From Neopestalotiopsis rosae (taxonomy: Eukaryota > Ascomycota > Sordariomycetes > Amphisphaeriales > Sporocadaceae): 64,000 nt of DNA. Under the pieces are notes generated by a model, which saw only the letters and a list, made by a program, of their open reading frames with translations, had not been told where the DNA came from and ran no database searches. Of the stretch, positions 43,398 to 54,955 are shown one piece after another. A program made the translations under genes and the position numbers. Each line of letters begins with the position of its first letter. Position 1 is the stretch's first letter. Where the stretch lies: contig JALGAS010000009.1 of NCBI GenBank assembly GCA_023078685.1, positions 3,038,001 to 3,102,000 of the forward strand, written 5' to 3'.

Positions 43398-46192
43398 ATG
43401 CGGCTCCTCCGGCTTGACGCCAACGAAGGTCTTATTTTTACCCGCAAACTGACCGGGGACATTCCGCCATACGCCATCCTGTCGCATACCTGGGGACCCG
43501 AAGATGAGGAGGTGACTTTCCAAGATGTGTTGCAAGATGGCGGGAAAAGCAAGTCCGGCTACGAGAAGATCCTGTTCTGCGGACAACAGGCGAAGCTCGA
43601 CGGACTGGAGTACTTCTGGGTAGACACCTGCTGCATCGACAAAACGAACTCGACGGAGTTGGCAGAGGCCATCAACTCTATGTTCAAGTGGTACAGAAAG
43701 GCGAAAGTATGCTACGCCTATCTGACGGATGTCTCTGCAGCATCTGGTCAGACCAGCCAGGCTTTGCGGCTGTGGGACAGCAAATCTCGCCCTAGCAAAT
43801 GGTTTACACGGGGATGGACGCTTCAAGAGCTTCTAGCACCCTACTCAGTCAAATTTTTCTCGGTTGAAGGAACCTCCTTAGGAGATAAATCATCGCTGGA
43901 AAGTGAGATTTACAGCATTACCAAAATCCACATTGCTGCGCTACGCGGGACGTCGCTTGGTCAGTTTTCTGTCGAAGAGCGCTTGGTATGGGCCCAAGGC
44001 CGTGAAACGACGAAAGAGGAAGACTGGGCGTACTGCCTCCTTGGAATATTTGACGTATTTTTGCCTTTGATATATGGTGAAGGCAAGGCAAATGCGACGG
44101 CGCGTCTGCTTGAAAGAGCCAGACAGGAGAGAGGGGCCTTGGGTAGTAACTCGGGTCTGCCTTATCGCCCGCTTCAGCAAGGTAAAGTCTGAGACTCTCC
44201 TTTTTAACATGCCATCCTGCTGAGCACTTCATTCTGACTCTGCGTGTAGATATCGAACAGAAGCCCCATTTGATAATACCATTTGGGCAGAATGAAGATT
44301 TTGTTGGAAGACAGGGGATTCTTACAGAGCTGGTTGTAAAGATCCTGCCCAGCACAAAATTGAATGACTGCCAGAGAACAGTGCTGAAAGGTCTCGGAGG
44401 CGTCGGCAAAACACAAATCGCATTGGAGGCGGCCTACCGCGTTCAAGAACGGGATCCAAACTGCTCTGTTTTCTGGGTGCCCGCCGTTACTATGGCGACG
44501 TTTGAAAATGCCTATCGAGCCATCGGTGAGGCGCTCGGCACTCCCGGGATCGAAGATGACAAAGCCGACGTGAAGTCGCTGGTCAAGACAGCCCTGGAGA
44601 AGTTTTCCAGCCACTGGCTCCTCATTATCGACAATGTCGATGACATTGGCTTGCTCGATGGCGAAGGTCTACGAAAGTATATACCCTATAGCCGCAATGG
44701 ATCGATTTTATGCACGACACGCAATAACGAGGTTGCTGTCGAGCTGGGTGCTTCGCCGAAGAATATATATGCCATCGACAAAATGAACGAGGCCGAGGCG
44801 CTGGAGCTGTTACAGAGCCGCCTACAGGAACGGCAGTATCGCGATAGCCAGGCCACGCGTGACCTCTTACTGCACCTGGTATATCTGCCTCTCGCGATCA
44901 AGCAGGCGTCCGCGTATATGGCAAAAACAAGAGCAACAACAGCGACGTACTTGAAATATTGTCTGGAGTCGGACGAAAAGCAAATGAAGCTTCTCAATAC
45001 CGGATTCGAAGACCTAGGGCGGTACTCTCGAGAGACGAACCCGATTGCGACGACATGGCTGATTTCGTTCCAGCATCTTGATCGAACGTGCCCTTTGGCC
45101 ATAGAGTATCTCAAGTTCATCTGCTTTCTAGCGGAGAAGGATATTCCAACTACGCTACTGCCATACGAAGAAGACGAAGGAGCGAGGGACGAAGCGATCA
45201 GCACGCTAGAAGGGTATGCTTTTATTTCGATCCAAGAGCAGGAAGACGCTTTCGATATACATCGTTTAGTGCGACTAGCGACACGAAACTGGGTCAAGCA
45301 GGAATGTGACGTCTCTTATACGAAAGCGATACAACGACTGGCTAAAGTATACCCCTTTCCGAAGCATGAGAACCGACAGACATGGACGGCATATTTGCCA
45401 CATGCTGACGTAGCTTTGGTCGACCGTAAGGAGTGCAGGGACAAAGAGGCGCAGGCTGATCTGCTTTATGTTGTAGCAGATAGTTATGATGAGCTGGGAA
45501 AATATGCTGAAGCGGAGGAGATGCATCGAGAGACACTGGAGCTGAAGAAGCTGGTGCTGGGTCCAGAGCATCCGGACACACTCGCCAGCATGAACAACCT
45601 GGCTCTTGTGCTCAGACGTCAAGGGAAGTACGAACAGGCGGAGGAGATGCATCGAGAGACGCTGGAGCTGAGGAAGTCAGTGCTCAGTGCAGAGCATCCG
45701 GACATACTCGTCAGCATGAACAACCTGGCTCTTGTGCTCGACAGTCTGGGGAGGTACGACGAGGCGGAGGAGATGCACCGAGAGACACTGGAGCTGAGGA
45801 AGTCGGCGTTGGGTGCAGAGCATCCGGAGGCACTCAAAAGCATGAACAACCTGGCTCTTGTGCTCAGCAGTCAGGGGAAATACGACGAGGCGGAGGAGAT
45901 GCATCGAGAGGAGCTGGAGCTGACGAAGTTGATAATGGGTGCAGAGCATCCGGAGACACTCAAAAGCATGAACAACCTGGCTGAAGTCCTCAGGCATCAA
46001 GGGAAGTACGAAGAGGCGGAGGACATCTATCGATATACTCTCGAGCTTCAAACAAGAGTAATAGGACCGTCCCACCCGTCAACGTTATGGACTAGCAGTA
46101 ATCTTAAGCAACTTCTAGCAGCCAAAGCTCGAAACGCTTTAGGAGCAGCCTCTGACGATTCAGGAGACGACGGAGGTGTTGCCGTACATTAG
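43398..46192 (+). CDS. HET-NB-ARC-TPR NOD-like receptor (NLR copy 2)
   Basis: Exons 43398-44181 and 44250-46192 (intron 68 nt, GTAAAG...TGTAG) encode 908 residues. The HET domain (1-260) has YAILSHTW, WVDTCCIDK and SKWFTRGWTLQELLAP. The NB-ARC has P-loop GLGGVGKT, Walker B WLLIIDNVDD, GSILCTTRN, LVYLPLAIKQAS and MHD-like FDIHRLVRLATR. Five 42-residue TPR units follow, then an acidic tail (DDSGDDGG). Architecture and most residues are shared with the inverted copy at 33402-36690, which has four more TPR units. No lesion is seen. The two genes diverge, 6.7 kb apart. Role by family: intracellular sensor of non-self with a cell-death HET effector. Confidence 0.9.
45490..46060. repeat. 126-bp tandem repeats encoding five TPR units
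   Basis: Five units of the same type as in NLR copy 1. The last is diverged (EDIYRYTLELQTRV), like the last unit of copy 1, so the array varies in its middle units. Confidence 0.88.
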
Positions 46193-47094
46193 TTCGATTA
46201 TTTAGTAATTGATCCATTAACCATTTCCGCTTTAGACAGTGCTTCTACTACGTTGATATATTTCCGCATTGTTTCGTCGTCTAGACCTGGAGAATACTGC
46301 TATGCTCGGATTCGAAACCCTTGATCTAAGAATCTCGCTCTCGATGTGGCCCTTGCTCGGGTATATCAATATGAACCACCATTTCCAAGACTACAGAAGA
46401 AAGGGGAAAAAAAAAAGGCTTTTCCATCCAAGCGGGGTCCTCCGGCATATAAAACCAGCCGAGGTCATCAAAGTTCTGCTATTGTCTGACCATATGACCA
46501 GGCTGAACAGCAGGCGTAAGAAATACCTGCCAAGAACCTAGACAGTATTGCACCCCTGTTTCCGTCTACGACGACACTGTGCTCCACTGTTGCTGACATC
46601 CCTCAGGTACAAACACAGAAGTGGTTTGCAACCTATGCTGACAAGAGAGGTACGTGAGTACGCTTTTGTCATCCCTGTCACTGTCCGTGCGCGAAAGACG
46701 AAGAGTGTGTAAAAAGAGGACAGACCTTAATCACACGACTGTATCCGCTCACGCGACAGTTGATGCATGGCAACAGTTGCGCTATCAAACCTGCCTGGTC
46801 GGCGGAAGGAGCAGTCCACAATTATGTGGGCATTCACCCAGCATCGGGGCAGAGTCATGGATCGTGGGCCTAAGCTCCGGCTTGCTGGACGTAGTCTGTG
46901 GAGTCTAGGGTATATAGCGACGGGGTTGATTGGCTCACTGAAACGAATCCAGAGACCAGACTGATCAGTATCTCAATTGATTGCGTAGCTTTTGTCCAAA
47001 GGACTCGAAATGATGCCCACGCCAGGTGATCAGAAACAACTGTACACGAAAGTATGAAAATGAGTCTTTCCGCAACCCGTCGAGATTTGCCGGT
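46193..47094. other. 3' flank of NLR copy 2
   Basis: 46480-46740 is the inverted match of 32870-33130. 46748-46785 resembles 59128-59175 (cgctcacg...gatgcatggcaac). No gene supported. Confidence 0.5.
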
Positions 47095-47214
47095 TGTTGT
47101 CGAGATACTCTTCTGTAATAGGATACTCTTCTGGAATAGGATCTCTTCTGTGCTGGGATATTCTTCCGGAGTATTCTTCTGGGATATTCCTTCTTATGTA
47201 CCTTTCGAGTTCAA

Positions 47215-47370
47215 TACCATAATGAGACATCATGAATTCGATGACAGCCGCTGATTCTAAACAGCGAGGTGGACCGAGTGAAGCTGCCCAACTTGGGAAT
47301 CTGGGGAATCTGTGCGCAAACAACCTGCTTCTGGTTCATTATTTAGAGTCACTCTTACACTAAGAACAGA
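47215..47370 (+). repeat. dispersed repeat remnant, copy 2
   Basis: Matches 28133-28290 with substitutions. See that entry. Confidence 0.5.
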
Positions 47371-47864
47371 GTCGGTGCACCATCGTCACTTGTGCTGCTT
47401 TCTCGTTTCAATGTTTCATATTCCGACAGTTTGGTGCAGTAGAGGCAGGAGTGTCAGGGGAGCTCCACGACAATGAAGTGCGCACAATTCCAGAACAGAA
47501 CCCTTGCTGTCTGTATGACGGAAGAATATCCCAAAAGAGTATCCCAAAAAGTAACTCGCCACAGAAGAGCATCCCGGCACAGAACAGTATTCAAGTAAGA
47601 AGAGTATCAAGAGTACATATCCTGGCGTCTATAGAATTGATTGAGCACAGCCTTAGAACTTCGAGCCTGGAATCAATGTGCTACACCGCTTTGTATTTGA
47701 AAACTATGCACCCGTCCATTCCAAGGTATGTATTTCAAGAGAAGGAAAAAAGAAAAGGGTTGAAACGGATGTAAGAAGTCGACACGGTAGCCGACGAGAT
47801 ACTCTTCTGTGTTGGGATAGCCTTCTGTCCTACACACAATAAAGGTACGTCGATGCGTCTTGTC

Positions 47865-47965
47865 AATTTGACTCGGTTGGTCAATTATTCGACTTGCCCA
47901 TGCCATGTTTGCTTGGCGGGTGGATCAAATGCCCGAAGACCGAAGATATTGTGGGTCTTAGCTAA
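47865..47965 (+). repeat. dispersed repeat D, copy 2
   Basis: Nearly the same as 30885-30985, but cut at gtgggtctta, where a repeat B terminus (aaagcaggaaa...) follows. Confidence 0.75.
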
Positions 47966-48540
47966 AGCAGGAAACTTAGGGGAGCTCCACGACAACGACA
48001 TGCACACAATTCCGGAAGAGAACCCTTGTTGTCCGTAGGACAGAAGAGTATCCAAGGCATGGAAGAATGTCCCAGCACATAATAGTAACCAACACAGAAC
48101 AGTAACCAACACAGAACAGTATCCCAAGACAAAAGATTATCCCATCGGCTACCATGCCAATTTTTCTCATCCGCCTTTTTTGATTTTCTGATTTTTTTTT
48201 CTTCCAAAAAAACAAAATAAAACCTTGCAAGGGACAGATGCATATTTTTCCAACCAACGGTGGTGCTCCATCGTAGCAGAATACGGCCATCAGACCCGCA
48301 TCGACCAGATCAAAATTTTGTTGTTGTTGTCACGCTTACAGTCCAGGCTCAAAGAGAGAGGCATTGTAGACTCTTCGGACGAAGGAGCATGATATCGATT
48401 AGATACTTGCAGGTGACAGCTGCTAGCATAATTACAGAACGGTATCCTGGCACAGAACAGTATCCCATTGCAGAAAAGTACCCACAGCACAGAAGAGTAT
48501 CCATCACAGAAGAGACACAGAATAGTCGATCTCGAGATTT

Positions 48541-49507
48541 TACTTCATCCGTCTGTTCTCGTTGGCCTCTTCAGCAGCCGCAAGATTCTACTATGGCCTC
48601 CGCACCACAGCCCCGCCATTTTGTTTGTGTTCGAAGCGCTGCAGAAATTGTTCATCAATCAAATCATTAACATTCAGGGATCTCCTCGCACAAATGAAAA
48701 CTCTTGAAGGAGGTCGTCAAATTAGCGCCAAGTGCCGCCGACCGGAGCATTATAGCTCTTTGCCGTACGGTCACGCTCAATGCCTCCCTCACGGTAAAGG
48801 TCATATGCCGTCACACATACTTGAGCCACGCGTCCTAGCATGCTCGCCGGTAGATGACCCAGGAGATAATTCATGGGCCGGCAAATAATCCAGATCCACC
48901 TTGCTGCTCAAGTTGGTTTTCCACGATTTGTGCCCAGCCCCCCTAGTTTCCGAATTAAAATGGGCCCAAGACGATGGGGGCTCAGCACGGAACAACATGC
49001 CACCGAACCCCACTCATCTTTACCAGCCACCGGCATTAATGTCGAGTTCAACTTCTCTGACACTTGTAGTTTTCTCTCCATCTCACATCCATCCTCAACC
49101 TATATAAATGAGTGTCGGCTTCCCTCCCTCTCGGCCCTCGTCTGATGTGCGCAGGCTCACATCGGACAGACCGGTCGCTCGACGTCCCGACCTATAAGTA
49201 CTCCTGGCTGCTCATCCGACTTCCTGTGCGAGTTGGACTGGAATCCCGTCGGAACTCATTCAATCAGTCACTTTTGTGACTTCGAGTGGATCTGTCATCC
49301 GCCGCTCTGGTCATTCGACGGCTCGCGCGGGAGCCCCTAATGCACCCCGAGGAAAGTTAGGATGACGTCGAAACCTGTCTTGTCCATGATCCGCCTCCAG
49401 CACACTCCCAGCAAAAGGGCAGAAGGGACAATTTCGTGACTGATGAGTATAGACCCTCTTCTTTATCTACGTGCATATACAGAGGGTAAGTTAGAACTAA
49501 CCACAAC
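48541..49507. other. intergenic region / promoter of the 49508 gene
   Basis: No gene supported. A strong TATA-like site lies at 49101. Downstream the sequence has the CT-rich look of a fungal leader. Confidence 0.4.
49101..49108 (+). promoter_or_regulatory. TATA box candidate
   Basis: tatataaa about 400 bases before the ATG at 49508. If it is used, the leader is long or contains an intron. Confidence 0.35.
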
Positions 49508-50986
49508 ATGTCTGGCGAGGACGTGCGATTTGCTGCCCACGATACTTTCGTGGTATGTGAAGATGAAGACGAACGACAGCCTGAAGTCCTTAATCAGCGC
49601 TTCAAATTTGACGCCATTCATAAGTCGTCAGCATCAGTCCTCTTTCGTCTTAGTTTCTCTATCACCGACAGCTCCTCCACGAAAACCATCATCTATTTGC
49701 AGATAAAACCCGACTGTATCGCTTCTTTCCGCGCCACGATTTGTGACACGAGCGACACAAGTAAAGGAAGCCCGGCCTGCCTCGAACGTATCCGTCAGCG
49801 ACTTGGCAACATAAACTTGGTCCTTCGCCTTCAACTGCAGCTACATAAAGGTACCCACGCCCAACTTGTCGTGCCTCATGGATTCACACTGGACAAGATT
49901 CCTGACGATCCAGCGCGGTGTGCCTTTAGCTCTGCCACCTCGCTCGCGGCCGCTTCGTCGTTTTCCTTATATCTTCCGCACAATGTCCGGCCGATGAAGG
50001 AGTTTCAAAAACTCGCTAGGGCTGTCGAGCAGTTTCCAGCTCTGACGGCAGCCCAGCGCAAGTCCTATGAGCGCATTGTCGATTTGAGCAGGCTATATAA
50101 TGGCAACGGTGGTACTGTGTTCACGCTTGAGGATCAAAATGGTAGTTCTCTGCCAGGTAGGGATCGTGGAAGATCTATCACGCCAGCCATGAGCGAATCG
50201 TGTGCCACTACCAATCCCGTCGACACCCCCTCGCTCTATCAAGATTCACCCCCACAGTATCACGAATGCTTGAATGAAGCACAGCGGCCGAGAGACAGCT
50301 TAGGCGCTATATTCATGTCCGCCAAAGATTCTGGCGGCGACTGTGCCCCTCCGGTGTATCGAGATACCGAACGACACCACGATGTGATGAAAGCTTCTGA
50401 ACGCTCTTTGCACTGTGGGAGCGAAGACATTGATTTAAACCCAACTTCTAAAAGAAAATATTCGATTGGCACTGGTTGCACAACAACGGGAGCGCTTACA
50501 CGGAACGATGTACACCCTGAAAAAAGGTGGCGTTTTCCACCTGCATATCCGGATTGCTCTCACATGAGTCTCATATATTTGTTCGAACAACAAAGCCAAC
50601 AAATACGACAGTTAGAAGAGAGCGTCAAAGAACTTACGAAGAAGAATGAAAAGCTTGAGGGACGGTATGTTGAGATGGAGGAAAATTGTTGTAATTTGGA
50701 AAATCGTCAATGTGAAATAGAGGAAACGATGGAGACTGTTCATGTCCAAGTTGGCGAGCTTGATGACGAATACGGGAGGCTTGGCAGACAAGTATCAGAT
50801 ATCTGTGATGAGGTGGATGATGTCAAGGCGAATACGGGAGACACAGTTAAAGAGCACATGGAGGCATGGCTCGAGGAGGACATGACTGAACCTCTCAAAG
50901 GTTATATCAATAATCAAGTCACCGATCAGGTCACCGATCAAATGGCTCAAGTTAAGATGAAGATCCGCAAAGCCCTTGAAGACTAA
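49508..50986 (+). CDS. unknown protein with C-terminal coiled coil
   Basis: Intronless frame of 492 residues from ATG 49508 (context acaacATGtc). Residues 1-170 look like a conserved globular domain (FKFDAIHKSSASVLFRLSF, TIIYLQIKPD, LVVPHGFTLDKIPDD). A Ser/Pro-rich linker at 200-320 contains TSKRKYS, and about 355-450 forms a long heptad-type coiled coil (LFEQQSQQIRQLEESVKEL, LTKKNEKLEGRYVEMEE). Near the C terminus NNQVTDQVTDQMAQ contains a short duplicated unit. I do not recognise a named family, though similar proteins recur in ascomycete accessory regions. No lesion seen. Confidence 0.6.
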   Translation: MSGEDVRFAAHDTFVVCEDEDERQPEVLNQRFKFDAIHKSSASVLFRLSFSITDSSSTKTIIYLQIKPDCIASFRATICDTSDTSKGSPACLERIRQRLGNINLVLRLQLQLHKGTHAQLVVPHGFTLDKIPDDPARCAFSSATSLAAASSFSLYLPHNVRPMKEFQKLARAVEQFPALTAAQRKSYERIVDLSRLYNGNGGTVFTLEDQNGSSLPGRDRGRSITPAMSESCATTNPVDTPSLYQDSPPQYHECLNEAQRPRDSLGAIFMSAKDSGGDCAPPVYRDTERHHDVMKASERSLHCGSEDIDLNPTSKRKYSIGTGCTTTGALTRNDVHPEKRWRFPPAYPDCSHMSLIYLFEQQSQQIRQLEESVKELTKKNEKLEGRYVEMEENCCNLENRQCEIEETMETVHVQVGELDDEYGRLGRQVSDICDEVDDVKANTGDTVKEHMEAWLEEDMTEPLKGYINNQVTDQVTDQMAQVKMKIRKALED

Positions 50987-51283
50987 GGACTACCGCCATC
51001 CCTTGGATACCAGTACAATACTCGCCTGTATATGAGAAGCAAACATGCCCTGTTGGGGAATATGGGGTGATAAGAAGACACAATAAAATTATGATCCGCC
51101 GCGAGCAACTTCTCAAAACATAACAAGATCCTAATGTGACGACTTTTCCTTGTTCGCGCATTTAATCACCTATTGAAACCCTAGACTCTTCTTGAAGCAT
51201 CAAGTCTGGACTATGGGAAGGCCTTCCGCTGTTACTGTATACTATCTTTGCAACTTGGTCAAATCAGCACCCTTTCAGTGGTG

Positions 51284-53590
51284 TCAATAAAGGACATCCT
51301 TTTGTTTCTCGATCAAGGAACAAACCTTCTGCGCTACTGCGTACACCACAGACTGAAGGTGTGCACTTAGTATCACTGGGATGATACTGGAGTCAATGAT
51401 ACGCAGGTTGTGAATCCCATATAGTTACCTTCAGATCTGCACCGACAACCCCTCCTAGCTCACGAGGCAACATAGCCAGCGTGCCGCACGGGTGGAAACC
51501 AGTGCCAATTTGGCTTATGACAAGATCTTTCAATACCACTTGGTCGTCGGACATGAGGTTTTCGTCTAGGACTGGGGTCAAGTTCATCATGGCAGATGTT
51601 GTCACGAGTTGTTGGTTCCATTGTAACCCCATCGACAGGGTATCTAGATCAAATGGATGTGCTCCGTAGCGAGGGTCAACCTCAAGTCCATCGAGAATGT
51701 CGCTAGATTTTGGATGGACGTAGCCACGAGAGAGCGGATACTGTTGGGCAACTTGGATTGTTCCAGTCGAGTCTGCCATAACTTCGATAGCACCTTGGGT
51801 CGGCGCAGTCAACAACTGCAGAATTGCAGAATACTGAGCTTCGTATCCTCTGCGTAGCTCGTCTGTATAGTCAGATGGTAGGGAAGCGCTGGTATTATCA
51901 GTTAACAATTCTTGTAAGATAGATGACCACGAGCTAGTGAGACGAGTCATCGGCAAGTAGCAAATTGCCTCCACGAGTGTTGCAGTGAGGGGCCCCGTTT
52001 TGTTGTCATAATACAAATCCCTCGCAAGCTAGAGTCTCTGGCCCGTCATATTTTTGGTGGTCAACAGTGTGGAACTGCTATCTATTGGAATTGTCAATCC
52101 AAGTTTTTAGCTGTGAAAGCACCAGCGGTAGTCCAGGGATGGCATACATTTGTGGGACGGGTCAATCATGGCATAATCTTGAAGGTTGTTTCCCACGCCT
52201 GGTGAGTCAACTATTAATGGAATTTCCAGCCTTCCCAGAGTGGCTGAAGGGCCAATGCCCGAAACTTGCAAGAGTGCTGGACTCCAGATGGCGCCAGCAG
52301 TCAAGATCACTTCTCGGCGGGCTTTCGCAATGTAAGCGAAGTCACTGTCGTTTCGACCCACGAACTAAAAGAGACAGAGAAACGAAAATTTCAGCGCCTG
52401 CGCTCCCTCAGGGGAACAATGTCAAGAGCGAAAGGATGCTACTGACCGCAACTCCTGCTATCACGACATCTGATTTGTTGGCCTGCTCGTTGAGAAGCAG
52501 CCGCGTGACAATCCTCTCCGTGGCAAGGTAAAGGTTGCGTCTGTTTATGGATCCCTTCAAATAAGCAGTCCTAGCATCGTAGCGAGACTGATTCGACGAC
52601 GACAGGCTAAACGGAGGGACGGTTGTTCCCACATTAGCGCCAGACGACACATTATTATTGTAGTCGATGCCAAGCTCTTCGTTGGCCGCGATGAAGTTGC
52701 CTGTCTACATCATGAGCGATTGGTCTCTTCAGCATTGGTTTGATCGAGAAAGGACGTGTTGCTCCTCACTGAATTGACTGTATATATAGTTGGGGTAGGC
52801 AAGCTTCACAGCCCCGTCGGACCCGTACGCGTAACCGCCTTTGTCGCTGGATGCATTTGACCATCCATAATCACCTAAATTATCGGTGAACGATTCGACC
52901 TGCCGTGCATGTATGAGCTGTTTGTTTCTTTCAACTGCGACAAACCGTAAAAGTAAAGCAACAGCAATAGAAAGTCAACCTTTTGGAAATAAGGAATCAT
53001 ATCGTCCCACCCCCAGCCATCGTTGCCGAGATCTCTCCACGTGTCGTAGTCAGCACGGGTCCCACGTGTCCATATCATACCATTGAGAACCGTCCCACCA
53101 CCCACCACATGGCCTTGGCTGAGCCTCCTTGGCTGATTATCAAGATAATTCTGCGCGACCGTGCTGATGTTCCAGTCATATTTTGACCCTACGGTGGCAC
53201 CGATTCTGGAAGGGAGGACGACCGCCTCTTCTCGAGCGTCCCTAGGCAGAAGTTAGCTATCGAATGTGCCATTCGCAAACGATCATCACACATCTGGCCT
53301 GCTTCAAGTAGTAGAACAGTTACTAAAGCATGAACATTAGCATTTGCCAACTTGAACTTTTGGAACGCTTTCCTCGCTTCCTCTGATCTGTGCTCTGAGG
53401 CATATTCACCATCTCTGTTCTCCGTCAGCCGGTTTGCCACGACCAGGCCGGCCGGCCCAGCACCAACTACAATATAGTCATAGGTCGAGGGCAGACGGGA
53501 GATATCTGTTGCGGAGTCAAGCAATCTACCCCACGATAGCCGTGGGAGAAAGAATATCAAAAAATAAAGGTGGCAATTGATGAGCAGCAT
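51284..53590 (-). pseudogene. GMC (glucose-methanol-choline) oxidoreductase with two lesions
   Basis: Starts at ATG 53590 with a signal-like MLLINCHLYFLIFFLPRLSWG. At least six exons can be joined. The FAD-binding YDYIVVGAGPAGLVVANRL, then LLLEAG, HVVGGGTVLNGMIWTRG, VILTAGAIWSPALLQVSGIG, VGNNLQDYAM and GFHPCGTLAMLPRE follow the family order. Flavin enzymes of this family oxidise alcohols or sugars and are often secreted. Two lesions appear: an in-frame TAG at 52029-52031 before LARDLYYDNKTG, and a 4-base insertion (tagt, 51422-51425) between LKV and YGIHNLRIIDSSIIPV. The second catalytic His (SAHLQSVVYA) lies after the frameshift. Without the insertion the frame runs to a stop at 51284. An unrecognised intron could explain the TAG, but not the insertion. 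Confidence 0.8.
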
Positions 53591-54955
53591 TTCTGAGAAA
53601 GGAAATTATGTTGAGATGCTGTCCAAAGGAGAATAGAACAGTGTAGTGGATTAGAAGCTGTGACGTCCTGATATGTATGAAAGCAAAGGCTGATCACTCC
53701 ACATGAATTATCCTTTCTCTTGGCCCATGGATGATCCGTTTCTAGCTGCAAAGCTTCCAATTACGGAGAAGATCGTGCGGTAGGGTGCATTGTGGATCTC
53801 AGATGTTGTAAAACATATTGCACTCCAAGTCAAATTGTCGACGTTGACTCGTCCCATACCGTGCGGCTTTGCTTAGCCCCCTTCAAACTGTCCATATATT
53901 GATCTTGAAGTACCCTTTCAAGGAAGTAATGGAGCAATGCCATTGGACGTTGTACATGTCTATCGGGCTACGTGAATCGATTTCTTAGCCTTTCTGAGGC
54001 TTTGATCCGTTCGAGTCGATATCGTATATTGAAAGAGCCCAGTTCCTCTTCTGACCGGTCTATTTTAGTCGCTCGGCGTGGAACATCCAATTCTAGCCAT
54101 CGGTTGCAAATGATGATCCTAGTCACACTGATCCAAAAAGAGACGTATTCAGTCTTGTTATACATCACAATTAGCCACAACAAAAGGCTCACTAAATCTG
54201 CATCAAATCAATGTCCTGTTCCATTTTGGAATCTTACATCAAACTGTCACTTTAGAAGTGGCATTATCACCCTATGCCTGCTGAATGCGCCCGCTCTTCT
54301 TCCTATAGTACACGAGTATCTCTGCGCGCATAAAAATAGCGATGGAGCACGGCTGTTTCCGGGAACCTACTCTGCAATTTAACTTGTAGTGTTGATCAAT
54401 GTGAGACTTTTGCCCTCTGCTTTCGCATATCAATCAAGCACATTAGGCTGACTGCGACAGCTCTTGTTGTCGAACAACAACGAACCGCCAACATGCGAAA
54501 TACAACAACGGACGATCAGGAGCATTCTCAAAAGATACTTGGTCAATCTCCAGCAAAGATGCGCGACGATCAGGCTTCTACTGCCTCACCGATGGGAATT
54601 AGCTCTACTGCCGTTAAGGCTTCCAGTTTATATCCCGGTTGGTGGGCCTTGGAATGGGCTCTAGGCACAGGAAGTGAAGAACCGCATGCTCACGACGGTA
54701 CCTGCCACAAAGGTTTGAGGCTTAATCGAAATGCACCAGAGTCTTGATCTGCAAGTTATCTCTACTCTCGTAAACGATCGTCCCCTTGAGCAAGATTCTA
54801 TAAGTTTGTAGATATTTCGACGAAAACAAGAAAATGGGATAGTTAGGTAAGGGGGGGGAGGGGGCGTGTTAATCAGAATAGATTGCTTCACCCCCTAGCA
54901 TTGCCCCTTCCAAATTTTATCAAGCAGGAACGAATATGAATATCAATGAATCAGT
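53591..54955. other. intergenic region without supported genes
   Basis: The upstream flank of the GMC gene. A frame at 54493-54747 has an ATG and 84 codons but no recognisable features. A G-rich run occurs near 54851-54864. Confidence 0.4.

Larger units (their letters stand above)
42890..46740. repeat. right arm of the large inverted duplication
   Basis: The reverse complement matches 32870-37430 (see that entry). It contains an expanded C homopolymer where the left arm has only four C, and no solo LTR. Confidence 0.85.
47095..48540. mobile_element. rearranged foldback-type repeat B copies
   Basis: Several pieces of repeat B occur here: gatactcttctgtaataggatactc near 47100, ggggagctccacgacaatgaagtg with acagaacccttgctgtctgt near 47460, another left end near 47965-48130 and an internal part 48270-48540 that matches 31625-31900. 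The order is scrambled relative to the copies at 31329 and 57991, so more than one insertion or rearrangement took place. The D repeat 47865-47965 is interrupted by one of the ends. Confidence 0.6.

Noticed and set aside
45275..46075. Minus-strand frames with periodic MHLLRLFVLPLT-like sequence
   Set aside because: Antisense shadow of the TPR units of NLR copy 2.
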